From Rostratula benghalensis (Eukaryota; Chordata; Aves; Charadriiformes; Rostratulidae), in assembly GCA_013399305.1 (NCBI GenBank), contig VXAI01000088.1, positions 2,087,224-2,151,223 of the forward strand: a stretch of 64,000 nucleotides of DNA, in the 5' to 3' direction. Below the pieces are notes generated by a model. That model searched no databases. It was not told the origin of the DNA and was given only the letters and a program-made list of their open reading frames with translations. Position 1 is the first letter of the stretch. Each line of letters begins with the position of its first letter. The translations under genes were made by a program, and so were the position numbers. Below, in pieces: positions 1 through 13,724 of this stretch.

Positions 1-1730
1 CTACCATCACTGATTTCAACAAGGGTTTCCCAGCTCATAGCCACTGAAGACATAGTAGTGAAGACAGCCTTTGCCTTATGAATACAAGAAGAAAAGGACT
101 CATTGGTATTTGCTTGAGCAAGCAGTCAGAAGCAGTTACTGCAAGGTGTGAATTCTCCCATTCATCTTATTAATACCATTAACTCTGGATCTCAATTAGG
201 CCAGCTGATCTGTTAAGTACTGCTATTTCTTTGATGAGCAAGCATATATAGAAACAGAAAAATTACCCTAACTGATAGCATGGTATTCAGCGCATTAAGG
301 TAAGGAATAATATGTCATAAAGATCTGTACACTTCAGTGCATATTTCATTATATAAATGATATATTATGCTGACATCTTGAATGACACAAGGCTTATGAG
401 CAAGCCTGGTTGGTTAGAAATGCCAGAAAAAACACTTTTTTTCTTTTTTTTTTATCCCACCACATATGACACCCAGTGCCAGACACAGTGAGTCACAGGA
501 ATTAACTGTCTGCCAAGTTCCAGCTGGTATGTATCTGCTCTGTGACTGCTGAAACTTTTTACTTTTGCAGAAACACAAAGGTATGGGCCAGAGGCTAACT
601 AACAAAAAAGGATTTTGAACATGAGCATATAGATCAATCTTTATTGACTTGACCTATTTTTCATGTGACTACTCAATAATATTTATTGTTTGCTGTCTTT
701 CCTTTTTAGTGCATTATGACAGTAGGAGCAGATCTCATAATCATTTCTCAGTTTCAAGCGTTGGTGTTTTTAATAGAATTCATTAATCCAATCTGGTAAT
801 TTTATTTCTTTAATTTTGCTCCACAACAATGTCTGACAGCATGTGGATGCATACCTAGGTTTTTTCAACTCTCAATCATTTCATTTGTGAGGTAGTTTTC
901 ATCCCTAAGAAGACCTGATTGCATGTGGGATGGATGTTTCTCAGAAACAAGGTTGACTACTCAGAAAAAACAGCAATTTACAGTGATGTCATTTTCACTA
1001 TAGACTAAGTAATAATGATTGGAGCTGGCTCTTGTAAATTAGAGATAAAATGAGATATTTCATTTCCTTCACCACTATTACTACAGAATGGATTAAAAAA
1101 AAATTGCACTTCTTTCTCATCCTCACTGAGTTTTGTGCCTGCAGCAGGGATGCATTATAACTTACTTTTCTTATAATCTGCTAAATTAATGTGAGGAAGT
1201 TGGAGAGACTGAGACTGTGGAGGAATTGCTTGTTTCTGTTGGTAAATTAATTTTGTGATAGCTTGTTGCTCTGGACAGATCTCTTTTTCATCTGCACTGA
1301 AGATTAGACTTCAGAATTTTTTCACTGTCTCGTGAAATGTCATTGAACAGATGGTGCTTTTCACTGTTTTCTTGATTAGAACCCAATCTGTCAAAGTGCT
1401 TACACACATGCTTAACTTAAGCACAGCAACACTACCATTTGTATCAGTTTTATAATCAATGTTTTGTAGATTTTGGGTTTTATATAACCCTACTAGCTAA
1501 GAGAAAGTTTCCTTAAAATGTAATTTACATGTTAGTTAACTAAAAAAAAAACTTATTTAAACTTCTGACTTCAAAGAAGCCCTTGTCAGAATCTCTTGCT
1601 TGTGAATATACTTCAGTGTGTATGACTGCATACACTGTCAACAGGTTAACATGACACAGTAAGTAAGAACTGCATGAAATACAAATTAATAATAGATATA
1701 GCAGGTTTTTTTTAATAAACAACAAAGGGT

Positions 1731-1748
1731 TATATCCTTAAGGATATA
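1731..1748. repeat. 18-bp perfect palindrome
   Basis: The sequence TATATCCTTAAGGATATA equals its own reverse complement over 18 bp and is followed by more TATA-type sequence. This can be read directly. No function is implied; in A/T-rich DNA such a site may be chance. Confidence 0.85.
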
Positions 1749-2415
1749 TAGATATATATTTTTGTAAAAAAACATACTGTTTGAGATTGTATCCTCAGAT
1801 AACTCTCACTAGCTCACATACATAAAACCTTAAGTATATTGCTTAAATGGAACATCTCCCAGCTTTCCTCAAGAGAACACATTAAGCACCAGAAATCTCT
1901 TGCTGTTACAGGATTTGAAGTAGCAATTTCATGATTTGTGAGCATATAAAGAATGGAGAAATATTTGTAGTTTATTTTGAAATTTATACGGAAGAGGGAA
2001 CCACAACCTGATGGAATGGTCAGCCTCCGAATCCCCTTTTTTGAACTTGCAGGGTCACAATTGCAGGTGAACAATGAAGAAGCACAAACAGCAGAGAGCC
2101 ATACTTCTGATATGTTGTGTCCTGTGAGATTATTTGCAATTTTTGCAAATACCATCCTACCTGTTTCTTGGATTTATAGTTAGAGTAAGCATTCCTTTCT
2201 GATGTTTTTGTTTTGATTGGTTGGTTGGGCTGTTTCATTTGTTTTCCGTACTGCCAAGATTACACTTTTAAGACATCTTTTACAACAAACACATTAGGGT
2301 ATGAAGTCACAGATGTTGCTATGGACCAGTAACTTTTTGATATTATATGCAAAGATACTTCTCAACTGAAATTTGAAATCAGCTCCTAGAATCAGGAAGG
2401 ACACATTTTCTAACA

Positions 2416-2444
2416 TCTATTTTCATAACAGTTATGAAAATAGA
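2416..2444. repeat. Perfect inverted repeat, 14-bp arms around one base
   Basis: The left arm 2,416-2,429 (TCTATTTTCATAAC) is the exact reverse complement of the right arm 2,431-2,444, with a single A between them. The 29 bases form an almost perfect palindrome that could extrude as a cruciform. It is too short to be a microRNA precursor. Confidence 0.88.
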
Positions 2445-5400
2445 CTGTAACTTCACCTAAAGCTAGCTTTGCCTTAAACCTTTATCTTACTCTTTTCTTC
2501 ACCATATTCACTGCTTCTGGTATATCAGATTAGCTCAGAACTGAAATTTAAATTATCTGCTCCAACATTACTTTTCTGTTGTTTAATGTGTTATTACTTT
2601 TTTCTTTCCTCTGATTACACAAGTTGGAAAGAAAAATTGTTTATTATTAAAAAACCATCAATTTACAGAAATGAGGAACAGTCATGGATCCATAGTTCAT
2701 GAAAAAAAGAGAAGTAGTGCAGTGCTGAATTTAGTTTACTTCAGGGCAGATGATTTAACAGAGTATTTCTTTGCACTGGATGCCAGCTCATCCACAATAA
2801 CCTATACATTATTTACTGAAGAGTTTCATTACACAATATAATTAATTGTCTCCTATCTGGTGTTAACCAAGGCATCATGAAAGCCCGAAGGTACTCATAA
2901 TCAAAATATATTTTAGTAGTAGTGTGTTGAAATGACGCCTATCAGTTTAGGGAAAAAAAAAAAAAAAAGTAATTCAGGTTTTCTGTTCCAGGTCCTTCCA
3001 CAACAGTTATTTTATAATAATCACTTCATTGTCATTTTATCCTTGATGTCATACTCCCTTTTCAATTCATTGTCTGTTGCCATACATTTTGAGTGCAACC
3101 TTGTTTAGATAAGGGATATGTTATTACTGTACTTTTTCATTACAATTGTAAAGTGCCTAATACACAATAGTTCACATCTTTGCAGAGGTACAAATGAAAT
3201 ATGAACAACTGTTAGATGAAATAACAAAAGTGATTACATGCAGAAAATATGCAAAACCACTGCATAAGTTGCACTAACAGTCATAATTTGAAAAAGCCCA
3301 AACTGCTGCAGTTTAGTCCTTATTCTTGAATACAGAATGATTCAAGATTGTATGTAACATACACCTAAGGAGAATTTATGGAAGGCACTTAGAATGATGG
3401 CATAAGATTTCAAGGAAATGTTGAGTTTTTGACAATTCCTATTAATGAAATTTGACAATCATTGGATCTTGTTTTTCCTAAAAGTAGGTTTAAATATGCT
3501 CAAATTCATTGGCCTAAACAAAATCTCATCTACATCCTCAGGCTTAGTCATTTGTAATAGCCAAGTGCTTCGGAAGTTTCCTTCCATTCTCTTTCCCTCA
3601 AGTTTTCTGTACTTTCATGCCAAATCCTTAAAGAACTCTGCTTGTTTTTTTCTGATTCCACTCTGTCAGGTGGTGGCTATGTTCATATGGGAAGTGTTTG
3701 TATGTGAAATGTAATTTTCCCTAATTTCTGTAGCTCTACAGAAAGGAAAACAGTAATAGAAAATGTTCACCTTAGACTAACTGACTCTAAATTTAGATTA
3801 CATGAGAATTTTTCTACCAAAAAGTATGTAATTACTAAGCATTTAACATCTTCAATGAAGTAAGGAGTTACCCTAGATCAAGTAGGAACAGACTTTGGAG
3901 TTGAATTATAAAGATCTACCTCAAATCTCTCTGCCCAGTTTCAACACATGTTCCCGACATGGAAATATTGAAATTTTTCACTAAAATGACTAAAGCAATT
4001 TTACAAATTAAGAGAAAGGGTGTTTTTTTCCCTTAAATATATGATAAGAAGTATTCAAACTTAAGAAAACTAATAGTAATAACAATAATTTAAAAAATCA
4101 GATAAAAATAATTTCAACAAAATGAAGTTTGCGACAATTAATAATAGGAGCTAGCACAGTTTTCTTCTTCATTTTGACTGTAGCCATCATGGACTCTCAT
4201 AGATTAAATGATGCAGACTGTTAGAGAACACATTTCTGAGGAACTTTATGGGAGTCACAACGAAACATGACAATAGACAACACGTAAAACTGGGGTCACC
4301 ATTTTGAGTAGGTGGAAGCAACCCTTGTCCACTATGGCCAGGTGCCAGTTTTCGACACAATGTGTGGAGTCAATTTTGTAATGATTCTTGTTATGGTTAT
4401 GTAGGTTCTGCTGAGTTTTGGTTCCTCTTCAGAACCCATTTGAGTTTCCGTAAGCCAGAATATAAAGTACTGCTACCTCATATTGGACTGTAGTCACATG
4501 CATTAAATAAGTGATTTAGAGAGTTAGGCCTCAGATTACTTAGATTTTATCACTACCATCTTGATCTATACAGCTTTTTCGTAACATAAAATCTTCAGCT
4601 TTTTGGCCTGAATAATCATCTGATTCCTCATCAGAAGAAATTTTTACCAAATGTCAGAAATAAGCTAAGAGCAAAACTATGTTTTTTCTTTTTTTTTTCA
4701 AGTGAGGATACAGTTAATAACTATTGTACTTCTCTCTTTTGCCCATAAAATTTTAGTAAATACATCAAATGTGTCTTAATTTAAAATAATGGGAGGGTAG
4801 AAGCTGTTTACTTAAATCTCCACAGATACAACCTGATCTTCAAATAGATTAACCTAGTACCAGGTTAAGGTTGTAATTGTTCACATTTCGTTTAAGTGGT
4901 TGGTACACCAGGCTTTGAGATGGCAAAATGTGAGTGATTGCAATGGAGAGTGCATAAAAGGAACTGCCATATCTAACATTCCCTCTACCTAAGGAGAAAA
5001 AGTCAGGACAGACCACAAATGTTAGCAGAAAAGATGAGGTGAGAAAGTTTTACAAATTTCAGTTCCTTCAGTAGATTCTAATCTGCCCAATTAAAGCGGT
5101 AGAAAGAAAAACACTTTTAATGGAAGCTGAACTGAAAGTCATACTTTATCTCCAGAGACAAGGCAGAGCTCTGTCAAGATTTTCTCCTTTCTACCTGTGT
5201 TTAATGATATGCTGATGTATTCATACACATGCCTGAAGATCTGGCAAGTGATGAACAGACATGGCATCAAGATATGGACTAAGTGAAAGAGAGAAGCTTA
5301 ATGTTTTTTTTTAATGATAAAATTACAAGCTAGGACACATATTTTCAGTTTAATTCTTCCAGGTGCTGGAAAATCAAAAATTGATTTTGGATCTGCATTG

Positions 5401-8400
5401 AGAATAGCTAGTGGATAATCAGGAAGGACATTAAATGCACTGAAAAATATGGTTAACACAGGAGACTCTGGTAATTTTTATAGTCTTTAAGATAGCACGT
5501 CAATTACCATTCTACCTCAGCAGCCAAAGCAATTTTTTCTCACACTGAGGTTCTCTGGGGAAAGGTTAGAGTTGCCTAATGGAGTCTTATGACTTAATGA
5601 TAGCTTTATCTGTTTTTAAGGAACACTATGTTGTCATATTGCTTCCCTGAAGATGGCTGTACATGTTGAACAGGACGAGAACACCTCTGAGGAGGAGAAG
5701 CCTGTAGCTGCCACTACCTGAAGGTCGTAAAACCGCTCTCGCACTCATTTCACTGAATCTATCCCTTTCTTCTTGCTAAGGGTTGACAGAACTACTACAT
5801 CAGAAAATTGCCATGAGGAGACTGTACCATCATTTATGAATCAAGTATCTATACTAAGCAACATTTAAAACAGGATAGCTTAAACCATCCCTCCCCCCAG
5901 CTATTATTTTCATATGTCATCCTACAGTTTTGCCTGAAATATATATCTTGTAGTCAATTATAAATAAATTGTCTTATAAATAATGTTTTACAGCTTATTG
6001 CAACCAATAAAGAACAGCACAGAATGTTTCAATGTCTTCCAAAAGTGAACTATGACACATTAACATGAAATCTATTTTTCTCATTTCCCATAGAAGTTTA
6101 CTCAGTTCTTTTTTCTCGCCTTTCAGTTAAACCTAAAGCTTTTGCATGATTTCTGTTTCTGCTAGTGATTTATCATGGCATACAGTCATCGTACAACAGC
6201 CATCTAAGCAATAGTAAAACACAAATATGAGAAATAATGACATTTCACTACCAAATATCTTGGTTATTTTGGTATCAACCGTACAGGTGTAACACTGATT
6301 ACGAAATGCATTTTTGGTATTTAACAGCAGGTTGTGACTTCTGCTTTTATCCATAGTTATTCAATCTACTAATCATGACCCAAAGCCACAGAAAACATGA
6401 GCTCATGAGTTACTTCTGTGTGTAACTAGAGAAATCTGAATATGCATAGTAGTAATGGTAACGGTGCTATGTTTTTCAACTATTCTAAAATACTGCATTC
6501 TGCTTTGATTCACAATTATTTTGGGATAATAAAAATATCATAGTTTATATAAGCATACACCTATCAGAACATTTTTTTTTCCTGAAATACTCATTTGTGT
6601 ACTTCCTAGGATTTTATTTTTTTTTACTGAATAGTTTTATTAGGATCTTTTGAACAGAATATTTTTAGAGAATGTTGTAAATGAAAGGATTAGAAAACCT
6701 GATTAGATTAGAAATTCTGAATTTTGAATTTCAGGACATCAAACCAGAAGACTGACACAAGACAAACTTTAATCTTCTTGTCATTGAAAGAAAAAGTTCC
6801 CTTTCTCCTGGTAACAAACATTCATTTACAAATTACCTGCAGATGTAGGGTAATTTTTAAGGATCATTCTGATAAAAACTGTAAGTGACTAATAAAATTA
6901 TATTGTAAATCTTATTTTTTGTTCTACTATAAGGTATTAATTACTCCTCCCCTCTGTGTCATAGAAAAGCAGTTATATGAATTAGCAATTTGATTTCTAA
7001 AATCTTGATGGTAATATTTACAAGACATGCAGATATATCAAAGTCACTTTAGCTGTGAAGGTTTCTGTAATTTTGGAGATAAAAATGATTATTATTATGA
7101 GCTCATCCAGTGTCTTCTTTTCCCCTAGAATTGACAATTTGTTACCATTTCTCTGTTTATCTTGCAGATATGGACACTATATTGTGCTCCTGATAAGATA
7201 TTTCAAGGAATTTTGTGGCTTTGGTTATTTCTTTGTTTGATATAAAAAGCCTGAGAATGTGTTTAAAAGCTGGAAATAGAGAAAAAAAAAAAAAAAGACA
7301 AAAGACAAGCCAATAGATATATTCAAAGGTTACTTTCCAAAGTATATTAAACTCTTGAGTTATCCGTCTTCTATTTTTTATTTTTAAATAGTCATGTTCA
7401 GATCAATATTACTTTATCATCACTAGGTCAGAGGTTTTCTTGTGATCTTCTTTGGTGTTATTCAAGGTTAGAACCATATTAGTGTAATTTGCATTTTAAC
7501 ACCCTTTTTTCCTAAATTGTAAATTATAACCAAATAGAAGACAAATGCCCTGTGGGCTTTTCATATTATCATCCTATTGTGTTATTCCTTCAAAGGAGCA
7601 ATTTGAGAGGTAGCTACTGCTTCATTTATGTGCACAAATCCATATATTGACCCCTTTAAATTATTATACTTTGTAAACTACCAGGAGTTTCTTTCTTATT
7701 TCTCTTTCTATGGTTGCTCTCAGCTGAAGCAAGCCTACTTATCTTCTTAATATCCAGTGTGAAGTTAACAAGCCACACTTGCATCAGTTAGTCAGCAGAA
7801 ACAAATTACATGGTCCCCAAAGAGTTCCCAGCTATGCCAAGAGAACTTCAATCCAGACAGCCTGTAAATGCTGTTTATTAAGTCCCACAAAACCCTCCTC
7901 TGCTCTCCACTGCTTTTCTTTTCATGGTGACACCAATAGCCCGCAGGCAGGCATGAGCGTCTGTATGTAGGATGCTTCATGATCCCAGAGTAAACAGAAC
8001 CTTTGCCCTAGAGATCTCAGAAGAAAAATGCAGGGAGTTTCACCATTATTTTTTGGAAATAATAGAGAACTGAAACATCCCTAATGCAAGACAAGTTTCC
8101 TGGGCTGTACAGGAAGGCTGGCCTGAAACTGAGACCCATTTGTTTTGGTATTCCAAGTAATTTATCAGCTTTATTTTGAAACTGGATCCAGTTTTTCACT
8201 GGACACAATGAATAACCTTTATTTAAAGGAAGTGGATCAAGCAAACAGGTGACTGAATATCATTCCCTGCAGAAGAAACATCTGGGTTTCTATTGCTGGA
8301 CAGACCAAAGCTCGACTCATGCCTTCCCTGTGGGCCCTCCAGTCTGTTGGTTTTGCTTTGCCTATCCTGGTGCATCTTCTTTCTTTACAGCTCCAGGGAA

Positions 8401-11390
8401 TTGTCAGCTTTCTATAGCAGTGAGTGTGGAAAGTTAAAAACTCATGCTGTTATTGTTCCTGGACTTGAGGCATGGCTGATGTGGGAGAAGAGGGCACCCA
8501 GGGCACTCCGGAGTCTTTCTCACATCAACTGTGTCTTTGCCAAGAGAAGACAAAGTTGTCACGTCACATCTCTGAGTGTATCTGATACTTCTGTGGAAAT
8601 ACATATTCATAAAAAGTAGGGTTTTCTTTATAAGTTAATCCATGGATGGAATATGCACTTTTTTCCAAAGAAAAACCTCAATAAACAGCCAACGTTTTGC
8701 GTTTTTTTTAATGCAGTTTCCTTCCATTATTTTCTTTTTGTTTTCCTACAAACAGCAACATATGGTACACAAGTGTGGGTTTTTAGTTCAATACAAAGTG
8801 AAAATGTAAGCTAAACTTTTTCATGAATTCTCACATTGCTTTGATTATAAGATGCTCTTAGGGCAGAAAACCTTCTACCTTCATAAAAACAAAGCCTGCT
8901 GTGCTGGGTGGGAGTTTTCCTTGTTTTTTAGCATATTGCTAGAGGTTAAAGTGTAGGCCAAGAAACTTAAACCCAATTATTTTTATTATTGTTTTCTGAT
9001 GCAGAAAAAAAATATTTTCCTCAAAACATATGCAAAACTGGTGTGTTATTTTTATTTTGTTGTAATTTGGTTTTCACAGGATATTGCCTCAGGATCATGA
9101 TAAGATAATCCTGACCAAACCAAGCATATTCTGATACACTATTGTCCTGTCTCCAAGGCTGAAAAATGGACATCAGTATATAACAGTTTTCCATCAGTGA
9201 TTGCTTTATGTCCTGAAATGATGTTATTCCTCTTGAATACATGAACTAATCACTGTTTAAGGTAGCTGTTCTAATTCCTGATACAACTAAAAATATTTTA
9301 CTTAAAACTTGTAATTTTAAGTTTAAATAAAAATAAATTAAAATTTTAATAGTACAGCTTATATGAATCAACTTAAAAAAAATTATCCTTTTATGAACTA
9401 TATAATTTTCTTAAGAATTTGTCTTGTTCAAGCAAATACTGCAGTTATATGGCAAAGTAAGTGCTTTTTCCAGACAATTTCCTTCCTATTAATGATTTTA
9501 TATTTCTGAACTTCAAATTTTGCTGAACAAGTTGTTGTTTATTTGTTATGAACAGACAGATCTAGCTGACCTTTTGAATGCTATTTATTATTGATCAGGC
9601 GAAAGGGTTTTTATCAGATCACTTCAGAATCTCAAAAAAGATTTTTAAAAGGGTCTAATTTGAATTGTAAATATGGGCCAAGTGTGAGAATGTCTTTATC
9701 TAATGACATTCCAGCCTTTGCAGAAATATGTTTACAGAAATATTTGACTAGATGAATTGTAAGGCAATATGTAAACTTTTTTGAGTATGATAGTTTAGAA
9801 AAGAAATCCTGGCAGACCAGTAAAGTGAGGGAAGTAGATGACAACTTTCTACAGCTATAAATTACAGACATTTGTTTATTTCTATTTAGCATTTCCATTG
9901 CAGGCTGCATACTGATGATGTGAATTGGATGGATAGATGTTGACTAATCTGTAAACACTTTAATTGGCTTCTGAAATGTAGTAGAATTGTATGCCAGGGT
10001 TTTATCCACAATTAAGTCAAGTTTTATGAACTTAATTCCTCACTATTGTTTGCTGCCAAAATGAAATTATCAAAGCCTTTGCTCATTGACATGCCGCGAA
10101 CAATTATAGGGTTGTTTACGAGTACTAGTTTGGGATTTTGTGATGAAACAGCCTCTGCTGAAAATGTTGTTTTGCAGCCTCATGGTGCATTTTGACAGCA
10201 TTTTCTTTGGGAAAGTGTCTTAGCTCTGAGCTGCAATTTGGAAAATGTGAAGAGCCAGAAAGTTGTGTAGGAGCAGAGAAGTGTGTGAGTGCCCTGTGTG
10301 TGCACTGAAAAGAGGTCACCTTCCATATCATGTGCACCACTGACAAGATATCTATTGATAACATAGTAAGTTTATAACTTTACTTAATTTCTGTCATTTT
10401 AAGAAGAAAGTGTGAAAGTCCAAAGTCTAAGGAAAAAAAAGATTAGGTGATGTGTCCTTGTACTTCCTCTCTGTTTTAGAGAATCACAGTACAGATACAG
10501 AAAATGTCTTTTCTATACTGCTCTGTATACACATGGTAGTAGCTTTTATTACATCCATTGCAAGATGAACACCAATCTCCATTCCAATATGCACTTTAAG
10601 TTTTTTAGAGATCTGTTTTTTATTAGTTATGTCTAAGTAAGTTAGAGTAAAATTTGCCCACTGTCCAATGTCCACTGCAGGCTCCTGCTGAAGGTGATCA
10701 TATCTTCATAAGTGCAATTACTTGAATATGATACTTAGTTAAAAATAGTAAGTGTGCATTAATATGGGAACACAAGACAAGTACAGTGAAATAAGGAGGG
10801 TGAAAATTAGGCTTACAAGATTAGGCATCTGCCTCTTTCAACATACATCCATCCCTCCTCCAGATTGCTTTTGCCATTTTGCCATATGTTCCCTTCTATT
10901 TTCTATTTGCTTACAAGGATGGATAGTTTACAGTGGACCAAATGATCTACAGAGTTTATTTTCAAGAAAATAGCTAAATGATCGAAGGAATTCTATGCAG
11001 TTTTTCCTTTTATAAGGAGAACATTAAATTGAATATAAATTGAGGTTCGTAATATTTTTTGTGTAAGAAGAAACACTTTTTATTAAAGATATCAAGCATG
11101 ACAACTATTGCTAAAGGTACCACAGAAACTTTGCAATTGATAATCAATAGCTAAATAAGTGGTCTGAATAAACACACTGAATGTACTTCACATGCATGTA
11201 TTACATACAGTCATTTAAATTCCCAATCTTAAAAAAACTTTTTAATTCTGTATTTTATATGTTTACATTAGAATATTCTTGTTTGTTTGTTTTGGCAGGA
11301 GAAAACATTATTTAAGTACTTCAAAGGATATTAATAATCTAGACATCTTTCTTTACATTAGAATTACAGAATCATACACTTTCCATTATA

Positions 11391-11880
11391 TCATAGAATG
11401 ATAAAATCATAGAATGATTACAGTTGGAAGAGACCTTAAAGATCATCAAGTTCCAAACCCCTTGCCCCAGGCAGGGATACCTCCCACCAGACCAGGTTGC
11501 TCAAAGTCCCATCCAGCCTGGTCTTGAAGACCTCCAAGGATGGGGCAGCCACAGCTTCTCTGGCCACCCACACAGCAAAGGATTTCTTCTTGATAGCTAA
11601 TCTAAACCTAAATCTGCCCTGTTCCAGTTTGAAAACATTAAGCCTTGTCCTACTGCAACACTCCCTGATCAAGGGTCCATCCCCATCTCTCCTGTAGGTC
11701 CCTTTTATGAAGTGGAAGGGGCTATAACATATTGGAGACTTCTCTGACCAGTTTTGTGGCCCTCCTCTGGACTTGCTCCAACAGATTATTGCTCCTTCTT
11801 ATGTTGGGTCCCCAGAGCTGGATGAAGTACTCCAGGTGGGGTCTTATAAGAGCAGAGTAGAGGGGCAGAATCACTTCTCT
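11391..11880 (-). mobile_element. CR1 LINE, 5'-truncated 3' end
   Basis: Read on the minus strand, the element ends in the CR1 tail: tandem ATTCTATGA-like 8-mers at 11,391-11,425, preceded by a stretch matching the usual GGTCTCTTCCAAC-type motif. This is the CR1 hallmark in place of a poly(A) tail. On the plus strand the order is repeats, then TTGGAAGAGACCTTAAAGAT, then the tail of the reverse-transcriptase region. The copy stops near 11,880 inside the coding part, which is the common 5' truncation of CR1 copies. It lies in A/T-rich DNA and is clearly G/C-richer than its flanks. I see no obvious target-site duplication, as is usual for CR1. Exact ends are approximate by about 10 bases. Confidence 0.93.
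11436..11672 (-). pseudogene. Remnant of CR1 ORF2, C-terminal tail
   Basis: This open stretch of about 78 codons on the minus strand carries the far C-terminal tail of the CR1 ORF2 protein, downstream of the polymerase core. The segment around RLDGTLSNLVWW and the EAPSLE-like context (here AAPSLEVFK) are typical of that tail. No endonuclease or polymerase motif is present, so it cannot be functional. It lies wholly within the CR1 insertion at 11,391-11,880. Confidence 0.8.
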
Positions 11881-13126
11881 TATAAAATTGCACTACATTG
11901 AAATTTCCTCTACTGTTAAGCTCTGTCACCCAGTTAACTGATTATAATTACTATAGATTTATTTGTAAGGTTAATTATCCTTACAAAGGACTTGTTTGAA
12001 TTGCAACACCTCTTTATTCCTAACCAGCCTGAGACTGCTTGTTGTTAGAAAGAAGTAACGCTCAAACTGAGTGAATTGTACATGGCTCCTTTCCCACAAA
12101 GGCCATGTCTCTGATATTTACTAATTTATGCAGAAATATTAAAGGTTTGCCTTTTTGTGCTCATCCAGTGCATGGGTACTGGTGGAAGCGCAGTGATTTA
12201 GTGCAGCACCTGACCCATCACTGTGCATGCCCGGTGCTGGCTGCTGAGCCCCTACCTTTTTTTGGGTATTTTATCCAGCTTTTGGAGTAACATTTTGTTT
12301 TACCTTTGTACCATTCTTGGGTGGAAGACCAGGTTGTTGAAATATTCTAGGCAATATTCATTATGGTTAGTACTGCTCTGAAGGAAAATGAAGGAGCTAA
12401 TAAAGATTTGCCATTTATTATCTGGAAATGGTGTTTTAATTTTGTGTTTTCTTGCACTAGGCTCCGTCAGCTACAGAGGAAGTCCAGTTAGGTGCTCTAG
12501 CAGTGAATTTGGTTGTGCATGCTAGTTGGTGTTACACATTGTATGTGCATATTGCACATATGTATTGTATTTTATTTACTCATTTTTATACATACTTATG
12601 GATATGTCTTACAATGACTACTTCAGGCAGTACATGATAGCATACTTTTTTTTTGTATTTTATAACAAATTGCAGCTTTTTAATTAACATTTGACAGTTC
12701 AAGTAATGAACATTTTAAGTTTTAAGAAAGATTCAGTGTGCACACTTAGAAAAACAGTTATGATCAATGTAAATATTCATTCAGTGTAGCCAAAAAGTGA
12801 AGTCTAGCATATATTTAAGCCAAAAACAACTGCTATTTGCAGAGAAGATAAACTAATTATATTGCATAAGTGACGGGGGGACTTGAATACTGTGGAAGGT
12901 TAATGAAGGTACCACGGAGAATCTCATCTTCCAGATATGACTGATCATTGCAGAACTGCTTAAATAGCAAGGAGGAACTAGGAGCAAATCAGAGAGGTCA
13001 CCTTCCCTCCATCTTTGAACCTGATGGTATTGTGCCCTTTTACTTTGCTTTTATTTTTTCAAGAAAACTCTGAATTTTACAATAACTTTACGGTACTTTC
13101 AAAAAAGATCTAACTGGTAAAGCCAG
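11881..13126. other. A/T-rich non-coding stretch
   Basis: No gene or recognised repeat. Open frames are about 61 codons at most. The stretch lies between the CR1 tail at 11,391-11,880 and the (TCTCC)n satellite. Confidence 0.7.
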
Positions 13127-13358
13127 CCTCTCCTCTCCTCTCCTCTCCTCTCCTCTCCTCTCCTCTCCCCTCTCCTCTCCTCTCCTCTCCTCTCCTCTCC
13201 TCTCCTCTCCTCTCCTCTCCTCTCCTCTCCTCTCCTCTCCTCTCCTTCCTCCTCTCCTCTCCTCTCCTCTCCTCTCCTCTCCTCTCCTCTCCTCTCCTCT
13301 CCTCTCCTCTCCTCTCCTCTCCTCTCCTCTCCTCTCCTCTCTCCTCTCCTCTCCTTCC
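13127..13358. repeat. (TCTCC)n pentanucleotide satellite, about 230 bp
   Basis: The plus strand is almost pure pyrimidine for about 230 bp, built of the 5-base unit TCTCC repeated more than 40 times. A few interruptions are visible: an extra C near 13,168, a TTCCTCC slip near 13,245 and register slips near 13,341 and 13,355. The minus strand is pure purine (GGAGA)n. Homopurine-homopyrimidine tracts with mirror symmetry can form intramolecular triplex DNA and are often polymorphic in length. The interruptions suggest it is old enough to have begun decaying. Confidence 0.97.
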
Positions 13359-13696
13359 TAGTTTTGAAATAAAAGCAAAAAAATATATCTGATATACAAA
13401 TTATTTATTGCATAATGGAAGAAATGTGGATTTGAATCACTTATATTATAAGAGAAAACTGTGAATTATATCTGTGTTCGTAATTAGAGAGCAGAACAGA
13501 TGGTGAAGCCTTGGTTTAAAGCAATATGTCTATTAAAGTAATACATGCTGCCAATTAGTTGTTCCAAATCATAAAATGCCCATTCACCACCTTTTCAGAA
13601 TAAATTGGCAGTCAGAGAGAGAGCTACTTCTTGGGAGTGTTTAACAAAAAGAGAGGTAAACAAGGCACTTTTTACACCAGGCTGTATATTAATTAT

Positions 13697-13724
13697 TATT
13701 CATAATAGTTAGATATTATGAATA
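13697..13724. repeat. Inverted repeat, 11-bp arms
   Basis: Arms 13,697-13,707 (TATTCATAATA) and 13,714-13,724 are perfect reverse complements separated by six bases. It is an A/T-rich potential hairpin of unknown significance. Confidence 0.8.

Larger units (their letters stand above)
1..11390. other. A/T-rich non-coding stretch, no gene recognised
   Basis: I see no gene here. Open frames are short (the longest is 113 codons, minus, 1,814-2,155), overlap on both strands, and resemble no family I know. Local features are two perfect palindromes (listed separately), an A16 run at 2,953-2,968 and a shorter A-run near 7,280. A slightly G/C-richer patch lies at about 7,740-8,560. A pyrimidine-rich AG site at 8,390 is followed 29 bases later by a GTGAGT donor-like site, which is discussed under findings. 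Conserved regulatory elements could be hidden here, but they cannot be judged from one sequence. Confidence 0.7.

Noticed and set aside
2040..2132. Good acceptor-like site (CCCCTTTTTTGAACTTGCAG) followed by an open frame on the plus strand
   Set aside because: The only downstream donors are GTGAAC directly after 14 bases or GTGAGA with a poor exon end, so no convincing exon results.
13127..13358. Regular repeat as a CRISPR array
   Set aside because: It is a 5-base tandem repeat with no spacers, in vertebrate DNA.
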